Origin: Lycorma delicatula
Taxonomy: Eukaryota; Arthropoda; Insecta; Hemiptera; Fulgoridae
Length of the DNA stretch: 64,000 nt
Assembly: GCF_047948215.1 (NCBI RefSeq)
Contig: NC_134460.1
Location: 8,241,501-8,305,500, forward strand
Direction: 5' to 3'
Part shown: in pieces, positions 44,144-55,185 of the stretch
Position numbering within the stretch: the first letter of the stretch is position 1
Layout of the letters: each line of letters starts with the position of its first letter
Made by a program: the position numbers and the translations under genes
Notes under the pieces: generated by a model
What the model saw: only the letters and a program-made list of their open reading frames with translations
Databases searched by the model: none
Told to the model about the DNA's origin: nothing

Positions 44144-45125
44144 AGCAAGTTTGAATGATAACAATTGAAGAACATAAGAAAGAAGCCGTAATAAGAAAGG
44201 GAGTCCGACAAGGATGTTCTTTATCTCCGTTACTTTTTAATCTTTACATGGAACTAGCAGTTAATGATGTTAAAGAACAATTTAGATTCGGAGTAACATT
44301 ACAAGGTGAAAAGATAAAGATGCTAAAATTTGCTGATGATATAGTAATTCTAGCCGAGAGTAAAAAGGATTTAGAAGAAACAATGAACGGCATAGATGAA
44401 GTCGTACGTAAGAACTATCGCGTGAAAATAAACAAGAACAAAACAAAAGTAATGAAATGTAGTAGAAATAACAAAGATGGACCATTGAATGTGAAAATAG
44501 GAGGAGAAAAGATTATGGAGGTAGAAGAATTTTGTTATTTGGGAAGTAGAATTACTAAAGATGGACGAAGCAGGAGCGATATAAAATGCCGAACAGCACG
44601 AGCTAAACGAGCCTTCAGTAAGAAATATAATTTGTTTACATCAAAAATTAATTTAAATGTCAGGAAAAGATTTTTGAAAGTGTATGTTTGGAGCGTCGCT
44701 TTATATGGAAGTGAAACTTGGACGATCGGAGTATCTGAGAAGAAAAGATTAGAAGCTTTTGAAATGCGGTGCTATAGGAGAATGTTAAAAATCAGACGGG
44801 TGGATAAAGTGACAAATGAAGAGGTATTGCGGCAAATAGATGAAGAAAGAAGCATTTGGAAAAATATAGTTAAAAGAAGAGACAGACTTATAGGCCACAT
44901 ACTAAGGCATCCTGGAATAGTCGCTTTAATATCGGAAGGACAGGTAGAAGGAAAAAATTGTGTAGGCAGGCTACGTTTGGAATATGTAAAACAAATTGTT
45001 AGGGATGTAAGATGTAGAGGGTATACTGAAATGAAACGACTAGCACTAGATAGGGAATCTTGGAGAGCTGCATCAAACCAGTAAAATGACTGAAGACCAA
45101 AAAAAAAGAAAAAAAAGCAAGTTTG
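44144..45125 (+). mobile_element. RTE/BovB-like LINE, copy 9, 10-bp TSD, open frame
   Basis: Insertion between exact repeats agcaagtttg (44144-44153 and 45116-45125). 5' truncated in motif B upstream sequence; full 3' end plus an A-rich tail (aaaaaaaaagaaaaaaa). No stop or frameshift in the retained coding part, so this is one of the youngest copies. Confidence 0.95.
44155..45084 (+). CDS. RTE-like RT, 3' half, intact to stop
   Basis: 309 codons. RKGVRQGCSLSPLLFNLYME (motif B) ~19-38, FADDIVILAE (motif C) ~62, KINKNKTKVMKCS (motif D), YLGSRITKDGRSRSD, RKRFLKVYVWSVALYGSETWT, RLIGHILRHPG, ending with an early stop (ASNQ*, because the usual Ser codon tca reads taa in this copy). Without motif A and the endonuclease it cannot act alone. 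The apparent ATG is chance flank/LINE sequence. Confidence 0.9.
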   Translation: MITIEEHKKEAVIRKGVRQGCSLSPLLFNLYMELAVNDVKEQFRFGVTLQGEKIKMLKFADDIVILAESKKDLEETMNGIDEVVRKNYRVKINKNKTKVMKCSRNNKDGPLNVKIGGEKIMEVEEFCYLGSRITKDGRSRSDIKCRTARAKRAFSKKYNLFTSKINLNVRKRFLKVYVWSVALYGSETWTIGVSEKKRLEAFEMRCYRRMLKIRRVDKVTNEEVLRQIDEERSIWKNIVKRRDRLIGHILRHPGIVALISEGQVEGKNCVGRLRLEYVKQIVRDVRCRGYTEMKRLALDRESWRAASNQ

Positions 45126-45243
45126 TAACATAATATATTATTGAATGTAAAATAATTTTTAAATCGACATTAGCGTATATTAATTTAAAATAAGAAGCAT
45201 GAAAACTTGTATCTGTGTGTCACTTTTAGCAGTAGATTAATCT

Positions 45244-45370
45244 CGCCTCAACGTAGTATTAGTGTCTTTGCTTTTCATTCAGAAGTTTTGGGTTCGATTC
45301 CTTTTCAGATATAGAATATTTTCACGCGTTACAAAATACTTATTTCATTATCATCCATCGACAGCTGTTA
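45244..45370 (+). repeat. SINE-B, copy 3, degraded
   Basis: B-box-like gggttcgattcc at 45290-45301, preceded by a weak head (cgcctcaacgtagtattagtgtc) and followed by the body 'gaatattttcacg' as in copies 1 and 2. The tail is eroded. Confidence 0.65.
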
Positions 45371-47732
45371 CAGGATGCCAGTCAAAACAAAAGTGGAGTA
45401 ATAGAGGAGTTAATAGTACACGCTCAACACATATGTATATTGTTTCGAGGAAACAAATTGTAGATATGTGTGTTAAAAAAAAAGTTTTGAAAGATCATTT
45501 CTGATGGTAATGTGTTCAAATAGTACTTCTATTTAAACTAATTTTGGTTCATGTAGTGTATATAGATATTGAATTACTAAAGTGTGTCTATTTTGCCTTC
45601 TTTTATGTTTGTTCGTAAAATTTTCATATTGACATCTGTGTAAGCAACACGATTCAAAGAGGAAATGATTTCTACGGTAAAGTAAAGTGCCATCATACGA
45701 TTTTGGTAACACCCTGTTTGTCCTATGTAAAACTACACTGTCAGATTGTAATAAGTTTTGTATCACTCTGTACTTTAAACATGACACAACTTTATACAAA
45801 AAATATATATAAAAGCTTTAAAAATTATTGTACATGTGTGAATTAAAGTAATAAATTTTTTCTAAATATTTCCAAAGAATTAATTGTTTTCAAATTTACA
45901 TATAAATATATATTATTAAATCTTTTTTTTTTTGTTTTAACTGCCACTAAATCTCACAAATTCATGGACAGAATTCTAAGAGTAAATAAAGGACTTTCAG
46001 ATCAGACAAAACAACATTTTTGTTTGATAATCAGTACTCATTATTAAGAAAGTCCACTTATTTATAAGTTCTAATTCTGATCTGTATTAAAATATTTTAA
46101 ATATTATAAAACATAAATAAATTAAAAAAATTATATATATACAAAGTATATTTGTTAGACCTCAGCCTGTAGTAGTTACAGCGTGAATGAATAAATTATT
46201 GGTATCCTAAATATTGTACGGTAGAACGTCATTGGTCATCATTTAAAAATGTAACAATTGTTTAAAATAATAATCGTAAATAAAATCCCAAACCTCTTAA
46301 AATCTAGAATGGTTTATTCAAAAACATAGAATGAGGGACACTGTCGAAATAAAACAAAATATGAATTTTCATTTTACCTAAAAAAAAGTTATAATTTCAC
46401 TCAAAATATTATATTAACAAAACGCAAGTTAACTTGTCGTACTATATTTATAGAGCTACATAAAGCTACATAATAAATACAACATATATCATCAAAAAGA
46501 TGATATTAATAGAAATGCGCATTATCAGAACATACGGTCATATGTAATACAGTTGCAAGGTGGTAGCAGTGAACCCATTATGTACAAAAATGGTTGGTCT
46601 GCTCGCATTTCTCTTTCTTATAAGAATGTAATTTACGATAAAAGTGGGCCTTTAAAGTACATTTTTCTTTTCTACTGCACGCAATGAATAATAAAAAGGC
46701 ACAAAATATCTTTGACTTTTTTCTTTTTACATTAAATTTACATAAAACAGTCTCTGAATTCCTTTCAAATGGTTCTTTTATGATTATATATTTTCGATTT
46801 GCTAGTCATATAAAATAAATATATACATAATTATAATAACAATTTAAAACGTGAGTCAACTATACAATTTATTAATATTATAATGAGATTAATTAATACG
46901 TATAGATTGATCTAGAACTCTTTATGTTTAGATATATGGCAATTGAAAAGTTGCTCAGTTTTGAATTTACCTTTAACTGATGAAGGAAGAAAGAGAGAAA
47001 AAAACAATTGCTTTTTAAATAAAGCTTATATTCTAATTCCTCCCAGATAATAAGTTTATTTAATATTAATTTCCTACAGCTTATATACGTATATATTGCC
47101 CGGTGAATATGACTAGAACAGCTATATTAAAGGGGAAAATATGATAATCATGACAAAAATAGGATATTGTTTTTTTTTTAAATCTTTACGTTTATGTGCG
47201 TACGTATGTTTCGCACTGCATTCGGCCTTATATCTCACGATTGATCGATTTTTTTAAAATCTGGATCAAATATTTGTCTTTATGACGCATGGTTCATATC
47301 ATTTTTTTTAAAAATCGTTTGGGGATATCGCGAAAAAACCGGAATAAAAATTCAGTAACTAAAAAAGATTTTATTTAAAAGAAATGGAAAAATCACTTAT
47401 TACACTAAACAAAAAAGAAATCAAGAAAATACATGCCTAGAACATTGAATTCGCTAATCATTGTGAAAGTAACGCAAGGACCAGATAAAACTTTGCTTTT
47501 CCCAGAAACTTCAGACTGGGAAATTATAAGAACAGAACGCGCACGGGGTACAAGTTTTGTCCTTCAAAAATAAAACGATCATTTGTATTAAATGGAGCTA
47601 ATCTTTATGTAAGCAATATGTGTGTTATTATTTTCAACCGTAAATAAAAATATTTTTAAAAGTTTGGATTATATTTATGTGTTACAGAAATTTCAAAGGA
47701 AATTTTCAAACTACAGTCTTCTTTCTTTCTTT
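45371..47732. other. AT-rich DNA; weak family-Y-like patch near 47170-47380
   Basis: No gene recognised. The 88-codon minus frame 45533-45799 has no motif known to me. At 47170-47380, 'cgtttatgtgcgtacgtatg' and 'ccttatatctcacgattgatcgattttttt' resemble the start of family Y but are too short to call. Confidence 0.45.
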
Positions 47733-48022
47733 TCCCTGTTTAGCCTCCGGGAATTACCGGTTCAGGTATTACTTCAGAGGATGAATAAGGATGATATGGT
47801 TATTATGGTATTTGAGTGTAAATGAAGTGTAATCTTTTCAACCATTCCTGAAATGTGTGGTAAATTGAAACCCAACCACCAAAGAACACCGGTATTCACG
47901 ATCTAGTATTCAAATCCGTATAAAAGTAACTGCTTTTACTACGACTTGAACGCTGGAACTCTCGACTTTTGAATCAGCTTATTTGGGAAGACGCGTTCAT
48001 CACTGGATCAATCCGGTGGGTT
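47733..48022 (-). mobile_element. SINE-A, full-length copy
   Basis: Minus strand: tail ctgtttagcctccgggaattaccggttcaggtattacttcagaggatg (plus-strand view), body, then head with 'acttgaacgctgg' (B box on the opposite strand) and end ccggtgggt. No clear TSD. Confidence 0.87.
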
Positions 48023-48269
48023 TCATATTACAGCCTATTTTTCATTTAATTAATGTCTTAATTAACTCCATAAAACACTGTTATTAAGGTCTATAGTTAA
48101 GTGAGTTAGTCAACTCTATAAAATCATGCGTTCGAAATTTGTAAAATGTAAAATAGTAGACTATTCAAGTAAATATATATTTATATTTGTTGTCGTTGAT
48201 TTTACTATATAATTCAACGACATTATATTTCATAAATAAATTAGTATTATTATTTAGTGAACTATATAA

Positions 48270-49402
48270 TTTTTTTTTTTTTTGTCTTCAGTCATTTGAC
48301 TGGTTTGATGCAGCTCTCCAAGATTCCCTATCTAGTGCTAGTCGTTTCATTTCAGTATACCCTCTACATCCTACATCCCTAACAATTTGTTTTACATATT
48401 CAAAACGTGGCCTGCCTACACAATTTTTCCTTCTACCTGTCCTTCCAAAATTAAAGCGACTATTCCAGGATGCCTTAGTATGTAGCCTATAAGTCTGTCT
48501 CTTCTTTTAACTATATTTTTCCAAATGCTATATTTTTCTTCATCTATTTACCGCAATACCTCTTCATTTGTCGCTTTATCCACCCATCTGATTTTTAACA
48601 TTCTCCTATAGTACCACATTTCAAAAGCTTCTAATCTTTTCTTCTCAGATACTCCGATCGTCCAAGTTTCACTTCCATATAAAGCGACACTCCAAAGATA
48701 TACTTTCAAAAATCTTTTCCTGACATTTAAATTAATTTTTGATGTAAACAAATTATATTTCTTACTGAAGGCTCGTTTCGCTTGTGCTATTCGGCATTTT
48801 ATATCGCTCCTGCTTCGTCCATCTTTACTAATTCTACTTCCCAAATAACAAAATTCTTCTACCTCCATAATCTTTTCTCCTTCTATTTTCACATTCAGTG
48901 GTCCATCTTTGTTATTTCTACTACATTTCATTACTTTTATTTTGTTCTTGTTTATTTTCATGCGATAGTTCTTGCGTAGGACTTCATTTATGCCGTTCAT
49001 TGTTTCTTCTAAATTCTTTTTATTCTCGGCTAGAATTACTATATAATCAGCAAATCGTAGCATCTTTATCTTTTCACCTTGTACTGTTACTCCGAATCTA
49101 AATTGTTCTTTAATATGATTAACTGCTAGATCCATGTAAAGATTAAAAAGTAACGGAGACAGGGAACATCCTTGTCGGACTCCCTTTCTTATTAGGGCTT
49201 CTTTCTTATGTTCTTCAATTGTTATTGTTGCTGTTTGGTTCCTGTACATGTTAGCAATTGTTCTTCTATCTCTGTATTTGAACCCTAATTTTTTTTAAAT
49301 GCTGAACATTTTATTCCAGTCTACGTTATCGAAAGCCTTTTCTAGGTCTATAAACGCCAAGTATGTTGGTTTGTTTTTTCTTTAATCTTCCTTCTACTAT
49401 TA
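48270..49402 (-). mobile_element. RTE/BovB-like LINE, copy 10
   Basis: Minus strand; 3' end and A tail at 48270-48283; 5' truncated near 49402 in the RT fingers region. It shares with copy 5 the CAA-to-TAA change after EEVLR and the YYRRML reading (family: CYRRML), marking a subfamily. No convincing TSD. Confidence 0.9.
48548..49249 (-). pseudogene. RTE-like RT, 233 codons
   Basis: Contains motif B (RKGVRQGCSLSPLLFNLYMD) and MLRFADYIVILAE: the FADD box reads FADY, so a catalytic Asp is lost. Then KINKNKIKVMKCS and YLGSRISKDGRSRSD, YGSETWTIG, ending at the shared TAA after EEVLR. Confidence 0.9.
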
Positions 49403-49969
49403 ATAACAAATATAATATTAATAACAAATAATATTAAGCAGAAAGTTCTTATACACAACACAAATAATTTCATAAAAAAATATTTTGCAGCACATATTGA
49501 CCCGAACAGTATATTAATACAGTGAATGCGAACACAACAGAATGTTTAAGATAAATTTTATCTACCCAACCTACAAAAGAGGCGAGCAGCAGGTCATGAC
49601 GGGCAGTCTAATTGAAGTTTAAATGGTTAGATATTTTTTAACTAACTTTACGATTTTTACTGGGATTGCCTGAAATAAAATTAATTTATAATTATCTTTA
49701 TTCTTATTTTAAAATCCTGGGTGAAAGTACATCTTTTATTGTTTCATAAATATTTTTTATTTTCAATTATATTGTTTTTATTATTTCTGTTAGTATACTT
49801 CTTTTAAAGCGTCTAATGAATGATTAAGAATTATCATTAACGGTTATGATCGGCTATAAAGGTTTAGATTTTGTAAATGGTTTTTCGTGTGTTATCTTAT
49901 TTTCAAATTTTTTTAGATTAATTAACTTTAATTTTGAAGGGTAAGTACACTTTCATGAATAAATTTTTC
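49403..49969. other. AT-rich DNA without recognisable gene
   Basis: A short direct repeat of 'aataacaaata' occurs near 49401-49432. Nothing else recognised. Confidence 0.5.
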
Positions 49970-50345
49970 CAAAGATAGTTTTGTAGTTGTTCCGTTCCAC
50001 GTTGAGCCGGTTGGTGCTGCACTCTAGCAGCTACTAACGCTGGCCGGCGAGTTAAATCTAATATGATTATTCTATGTTAGGATCCCGCCAAATACGGTCG
50101 CATTATTCATTTCGTCCGGATGGTCAATTAGTGTTAGTCATATTCTAAGTTAGAATCCCGTACAGTACGTTCATGTTTTTCGTTTCAGTCCGGATGGACG
50201 CTTAGACATAGTGTTACTTGATAATGTTCAAGTATATATATTAGTTGTAATTCTTGATAATGTTCAAGTAAATTTATGTGTAAAAAGAAATTAAACACAA
50301 CGATTCATCAAGAACAACAATGGGTTTGTTTTATTTAATCATCGT
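49970..50345. repeat. Short imperfect tandem repeats in GC-richer DNA
   Basis: Two ~60-bp imperfect copies: ctatgttaggatcccgcc...gtccggatggtcaattag (about 50075-50135) and ctaagttagaatcccgta...gtccggatggacgcttag (about 50142-50205). Then an exact 18-bp repeat cttgataatgttcaagta at 50217-50234 and 50253-50270, whose core acttga/tcaagt is self-complementary. Function unknown. Confidence 0.6.
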
Positions 50346-50648
50346 CATCATCTAACATAAAAAAATACAGTCCATACTAGCTCTAAAATCTACCAGTAAT
50401 GTTTTTAATAACAATAGTACAAATGTTATAATTTATTACAAACAGAAAAGCACAAAAAAGTAAAATTTCCCATTAATTCATACTCCTTTCTGATATATCT
50501 TCAGTATTATTCTAAATCACTCATCGGGTTTAAAAAAAAGGAAACGAATAAAATTAAATACAAACTGTGAGATACAATGTTTAATAGTTGGTAACTGTGC
50601 ACTTACGTACACTCCTTAATTATATAAATGCTAATATTTAGTATACTT

Positions 50649-50969
50649 AACCAACAGTATCTTTCTTTTCCTGTTTAGCCTCCGGTAACTACCGTTTAGA
50701 TAATACTTCAGAGGATGAATGAGGATGATATGTATGAGTGTAAACGAAGTGTAGTCTTGTACATTCTCAGTTCGACCATTCCTGAGATGTGTGGTTAATT
50801 GAAACCCAACCACCAAAGAACACCGGTATCCAAGATCTAGTATTCAAATCCGTGTAAAAATAACTGGATTTACTAGGACTTGAACGCTGGAACTCTCGGC
50901 TTCCAAATCAGCTGATCTGGGAAGACGCGTTCACCACCAGACCAACCCGGTGGGTCAACCAACAGTATC
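50649..50969 (-). mobile_element. SINE-A, full-length copy with 13-bp TSD
   Basis: Exact 13-bp repeats aaccaacagtatc at 50649-50661 and 50957-50969 bracket a complete minus-strand SINE (50662-50956). This gives the true element ends: the head starts ccaccgggttggtctggtgg (minus strand) and the 3' end is ...gaggctaaacaggaaaagaaa. It confirms SINE-A as a LINE-mobilised retroposon. Confidence 0.93.
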
Positions 50970-52671
50970 AAATCTTTGATTCAAACCAAAAAATATAGAA
51001 ATTCAAGGTGGGAAATTTTTTTTACCAGATGTTATAGTTTGTTGAATATCCATTAACAACCAGGAAATTAACATAAAAAAGTAATCGTAAATACTAGTTA
51101 GAATGTGTTAGGTGATATTTCCCTTAAAATATAACTACATCATTTTAAAGTGGTTTAATTCATCTTATTTTTTAGAATATTCCATGTTATTGTGATAAAC
51201 TAAAACTTTGTGTAGAGATAATTATCTACACAAGGAACATATGATGTAAATAATCATCTATATCATTGGTAAATAATTCCTTCAGGTTTTCTTAAATTTC
51301 ACCCAAATAAATAGGCTGAAAGAACGCTGTTCTTTCAGTTTATTTCTTAAAAATTTTCAGTTTTTTTCTTATCTACAATGCCTGTATTTCATTTGTAATG
51401 TTTTTCATATAAAAAATTTAATATTTTTTTATATATTCCTTTAAATTAGAATAAAGTTATAAAACAATAATATTGAATATATTTAGCAACTTTTTTTTTC
51501 ACCTTTTCCAAGAAGATTATTCGGTCGTAAGTGAGCATTTTTGGATGACTAAATCACTATTTTTTTTTTTAATACATTCACTTGTGGCTTTTGAACGGTG
51601 TATTACTGATTTTTTTTTTAACTCGCTTAAATATAACTCTTGGAATATAAAACGTTTGAAAATCGCAAAAAACACGAACACGTGTTAGCGCGTGGTGCAC
51701 ACAAGACGAAAATGCAGCGGATTTATGCTATCCGTGTTAACACTCACTCGCGCGTTGTTGAGCGTATTCGTTAAATTCTCACTTGTTAGAAATGTATACT
51801 TGTTACTTGTTTTCTACTTATTTTAATCAATCTTGTAATATTTTAATTAGATAAAAATAATCTATTTCTTCGTATTATGAAAAAAATCGCATTATTCATT
51901 AAAGTTTAAAGTTTAAAGGAATCGAATTATTCATTAAAGTTGTAGGACTATACCGTCACGCAGCTTTTTTCTGATGCACGGTTTACACGCGCAACTTAAT
52001 TAAAAATATTTATCATTTTATTTAAATACAATATTTTTTGTTTAATACAATGATTCTAACTAAAGCGCGCGCTTATACCGTATTTCATTCGCGCGGGTGT
52101 AGTGGTACTAGCGGCCACTTTAAATATTATTTATTTAATTTTACCGCTCATCTGTGACGTCACAACATAGAAGACGACTACAGTAGTAGTATGGCCTCTA
52201 AGAGGAATGTGGGGTCTGTAAGGGGGAGGCGGGTAACTGGATTAAGACCCCACTTTAATGGGGAACAAATTTGTGGATCCAACGAGATGCTAACAGAAAA
52301 AACTACAACGATAAAGACCCCCTGTACTGATTTCTACAACGTTTCAAAATTATTACTAATTTTTGGAGTGGGGGTGCAATTTAGCAAAAACGTATTACAC
52401 AAAAGATGTTTTTTTTTATAATTTTTCACAAAAATATTAAATAAAAAATGTAACGAAAATCATCCCTTATACTGCCTTCTATAACTTTTCAAAATTAAAT
52501 CCATTTTTAAGGGTGGGGGAAGTTTTTTTAGAAAAGTTGTTAAAAAGGAACAAAATAAGAGATCGCCGTAAGCAATTAAATTCCGAAGCCCTCTAGTTAT
52601 ATTTAAAAAAAAAAATATTTATTAAAATTTAAAACAATATTTAATAGCTCCTGTTATATTTTTATTTTATT
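50970..52671. other. AT-rich DNA; CpG-containing patch at 51690-52260
   Basis: From about 51690 to 52150 CpG-rich words recur (cgcgcgttg, aagcgcgcgcttatac, cgcgcgggtg), with a palindromic tgacgtca at 52155-52162. This could be a promoter-like or repeat segment, but no gene follows. 52250-52590 has paired 'gaccccactttaatgggg' and 'gaccccctgtactga' blocks, perhaps another non-coding repeat. Confidence 0.4.
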
Positions 52672-53008
52672 ATTCTGCTTATTATCAGATGGGTGGATAA
52701 AGTGACAAATGAAGAGGTATTGCGGCAAATAGATGAAGAAAGAAGCATTTGGAAAAATATAGTTAAAAGAAGAGACAGACTTATAGGCCACATACTAAGG
52801 CATCCTGGAATAGTCGCTTTAATATTGGAAGGACAGGTGGAAGGGAAAAATTGTGCAGGCAGGCAAAGTTTGGAATATGTAAAACAATTGTTAGGGATCT
52901 AGGATGTAGAGGGTATACTGAAATGAAACAATTAGCACTAGATAGGGAATCTTGGAGAGGTGCATCAAACCAGTCAAATGACTGAAGACAAAAAAAATTC
53001 TGCTTATT
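52672..53008 (+). mobile_element. RTE/BovB-like LINE, copy 11, short, 12-bp TSD
   Basis: A 3' fragment (52684-52996) starting at the codons for MGG/RWVDKVTNEEVL and ending with the family 3' end and A tail, between exact repeats attctgcttatt (52672-52683 and 52997-53008). Frame 52693-52902 encodes DKVTNEEVLRQIDEERSIWK, RLIGHILRHPG. Its A tail is the place where copy 12 later entered. Confidence 0.93.
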
Positions 53009-54213
53009 TATTAAACAAATATAATCCTTGGTTAAAAGAAATTGTTAATTCATAAATAATTTTTTCAATGTTAAAGAAAAACAAACCGACATACTTGGCG
53101 TTTATAGACCTAGAAAAGGCATTCGATAACGTAGACTGGAATAATATTTCAGCATTTTAAAAAAATTAGGGTTCAAATACAGAGATAGAAGAACAATTGC
53201 TAACATGCACAGGAACCAAACAGCAACAGTAACAATTGAAGAACATAAGAAAGAAGCCGTAATAAGAAAGGAAGTCCGACAAGGATGTTTCCTATCTCCG
53301 TTACTTTTTAATCTTTACATGGATCTAGCAGTTAATGATGTTAAAGAACAATTTAGATTCGGAGTAACAGTACAAGGTGAAAAGATAAAGATGCTACGAT
53401 TTGCTGATGATATAGTAATTCTAGCCGAGAGTAAAAAGGATTTAGAAGAAACAATGAACGGCATAGATGAAGTCCTACGCAAGAACTATCGCATGAAAAT
53501 AAACAAGAACAAAACAAAAGTAATAAAATGTAGTAGAAATAACAAAGATGCACCACTCAATGTGAAAATAGGAGGAGAAAAGGTTACGGAGGTAGAAGAA
53601 TTTGGGAAGTAGAATTACTAAAGATGGACGAAGCAGGAGCGATATAAAATGCCGAATTGCACAAGCTAAACGAGCCTTCAGTAAGAAATATAATTTGTTT
53701 ACATCAAAAATTAAATTAAATGTCAGGAAAAGATTTTTGAAAGTGTATGTATGGAGCGTCGCTTTATATGGAAGTGAAACTTGGACAATCGGAGTATCTG
53801 AGAAGAAAAGATTAGAAACTTTTGAAATGTGGTGCTATAGGAGAATGTTAAAAATCAGACGGGTGGATAAAGTGAGAAATGAAGAGGTATTACGACACAT
53901 AGATGAAGAAAGAAGCATTTGGAAAAATATAGTTAAAAGAAGAGACTGGAATAGTCGCTTTAATATTGGAAGGACAGGTGGAAGGGAAAAATTGTGCAGG
54001 CAGGCAACGTTTGGAATATGTAAAACAATTGTTAGGGATCTAGGATGTAGAGGGTATACTGAAATGAAATAATTAGCACTAGATAGGGAATCTTGGAGAG
54101 CTGCACATCAAACCAGTCAAATGACTGAAAACATAAAAAATCTGCTTATTTATTAAACAAATATAATCCTTGGTTAAAAGAAATTGTTAATTCATAAATA
54201 ATTTTTTCAATGT
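52999..54213 (+). mobile_element. RTE/BovB-like LINE, copy 12, flanked by 73-bp repeats
   Basis: LINE sequence 53072-54140 starts near 'ttaaagaaaaacaaacc' in the RT fingers region and ends 'gactgaaaacataaaaaa'. It is flanked by an identical 73-bp sequence, 52999-53071 and 54141-54213. Carries the 8-bp deletion (near 53603) shared with copy 6, a ~38-base deletion near 53946 (the RDRLIGHILRH region) and small indels. Confidence 0.92.
53205..54072 (+). pseudogene. RTE-like RT and C-terminal fragments
   Basis: 53205-53612: RKEVRQGCFLSPLLFNLYMD (motif B), LRFADDIVILAE (motif C), KINKNKTKVIKCS, and a frame break at the shared 8-bp deletion. 53602-54072 continues with GSRITKDGRSRSD, YGSETWTIGVSEKKRLETFE, and breaks again after RRDW at the ~38-base deletion. 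KDAPLNVKIGGEKV in both this copy and copy 6 (family: KDGPLNVKIGGEKI) supports common descent. Confidence 0.88.
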
Positions 54214-54936
54214 AAAATATAATATTTACTTGAATTTTGCAATTCAGCTATAAATTAACGAATAATAATACATAAATACTACTAACAAAAAAATTAAACA
54301 TATATTTTACATAGAAAAACTTTATTTTACTTAAACGTTACTTACTTTTTAATTAAAAAATAGTATTTATATGTTTAAATTGAATAGCTATATACCTTTT
54401 TTTTATTTACTATAAAATATAAAAAAATTAACAAAAAAAAATTCGTAAATCCCATAGTATTTTGTAATTTTAGTTTTAATATATTATTTTATCATTTAAC
54501 AGCTAGAATTCCGGGATCTAGCTCAGAATGCCGGGAAGTGTAAATCTAATGAATCCTTGATCTAATCAGGCCTGAGGACAAATCCGGTGACTATTTACTA
54601 TCCGGTGTTTGCGCAATAATCCCACTGGTTGAAACCGTTGGATAAGTCCAGAACTCTTAATCTCTATTAAAATAAAAATATAAAAAACCCTTTATTTTAC
54701 AAAAACAATTCCCACATGAGTAAAGCAAACATAACATTCGATTTTAGTATTAAAGTGATAACGTGATATTATCATGTTTTGTGTATTATTAAACGCGCAT
54801 ACTAATTTCATGTTGTTCGCTAAAATAACATTACTTCAGTAATAATGAAATCCGTTCTACATTTACATATTTAATCATCTCTTATATAAGGCTGTATAAT
54901 GAGAAAGGAATATTAATTTATTGCTTTCCCACTCTT
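54214..54936. other. AT-rich DNA without recognisable gene
   Basis: Nothing recognised. A slightly GC-richer stretch at 54510-54650 is unassigned. Confidence 0.5.
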
Positions 54937-55137
54937 TTTTTGTGGCTCTGCCCCATGTAAAGTACTTGGAGGTACAAGGGGCAGTAGCAAGAATTATTTA
55001 TACTGAAAGTACGAATGCTCAGAGTACAAATTATTTCCTAATGATGAAGGGAGAAAATGTGTCACCTAAATTTGGTATCTTCGACATGTTAACATGCTAC
55101 CGTATGTTCTGCTAAGCAAAGAATACAACCAGAAACC
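54937..55137 (+). repeat. 200-bp direct duplication D, copy 1
   Basis: Nearly identical to 57944-58144 (gctctgccccatgtaaagtac ... gcaaagaatacaaccagaaacca), with only a handful of differences. The surrounding DNA differs on both sides. The 64-codon frame here has no motif known to me. Confidence 0.9.
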
Positions 55138-55185
55138 ACTTCACTCTTCGTTTTCTTTAGAAAGCCTAGAATTATACGCTTTATA

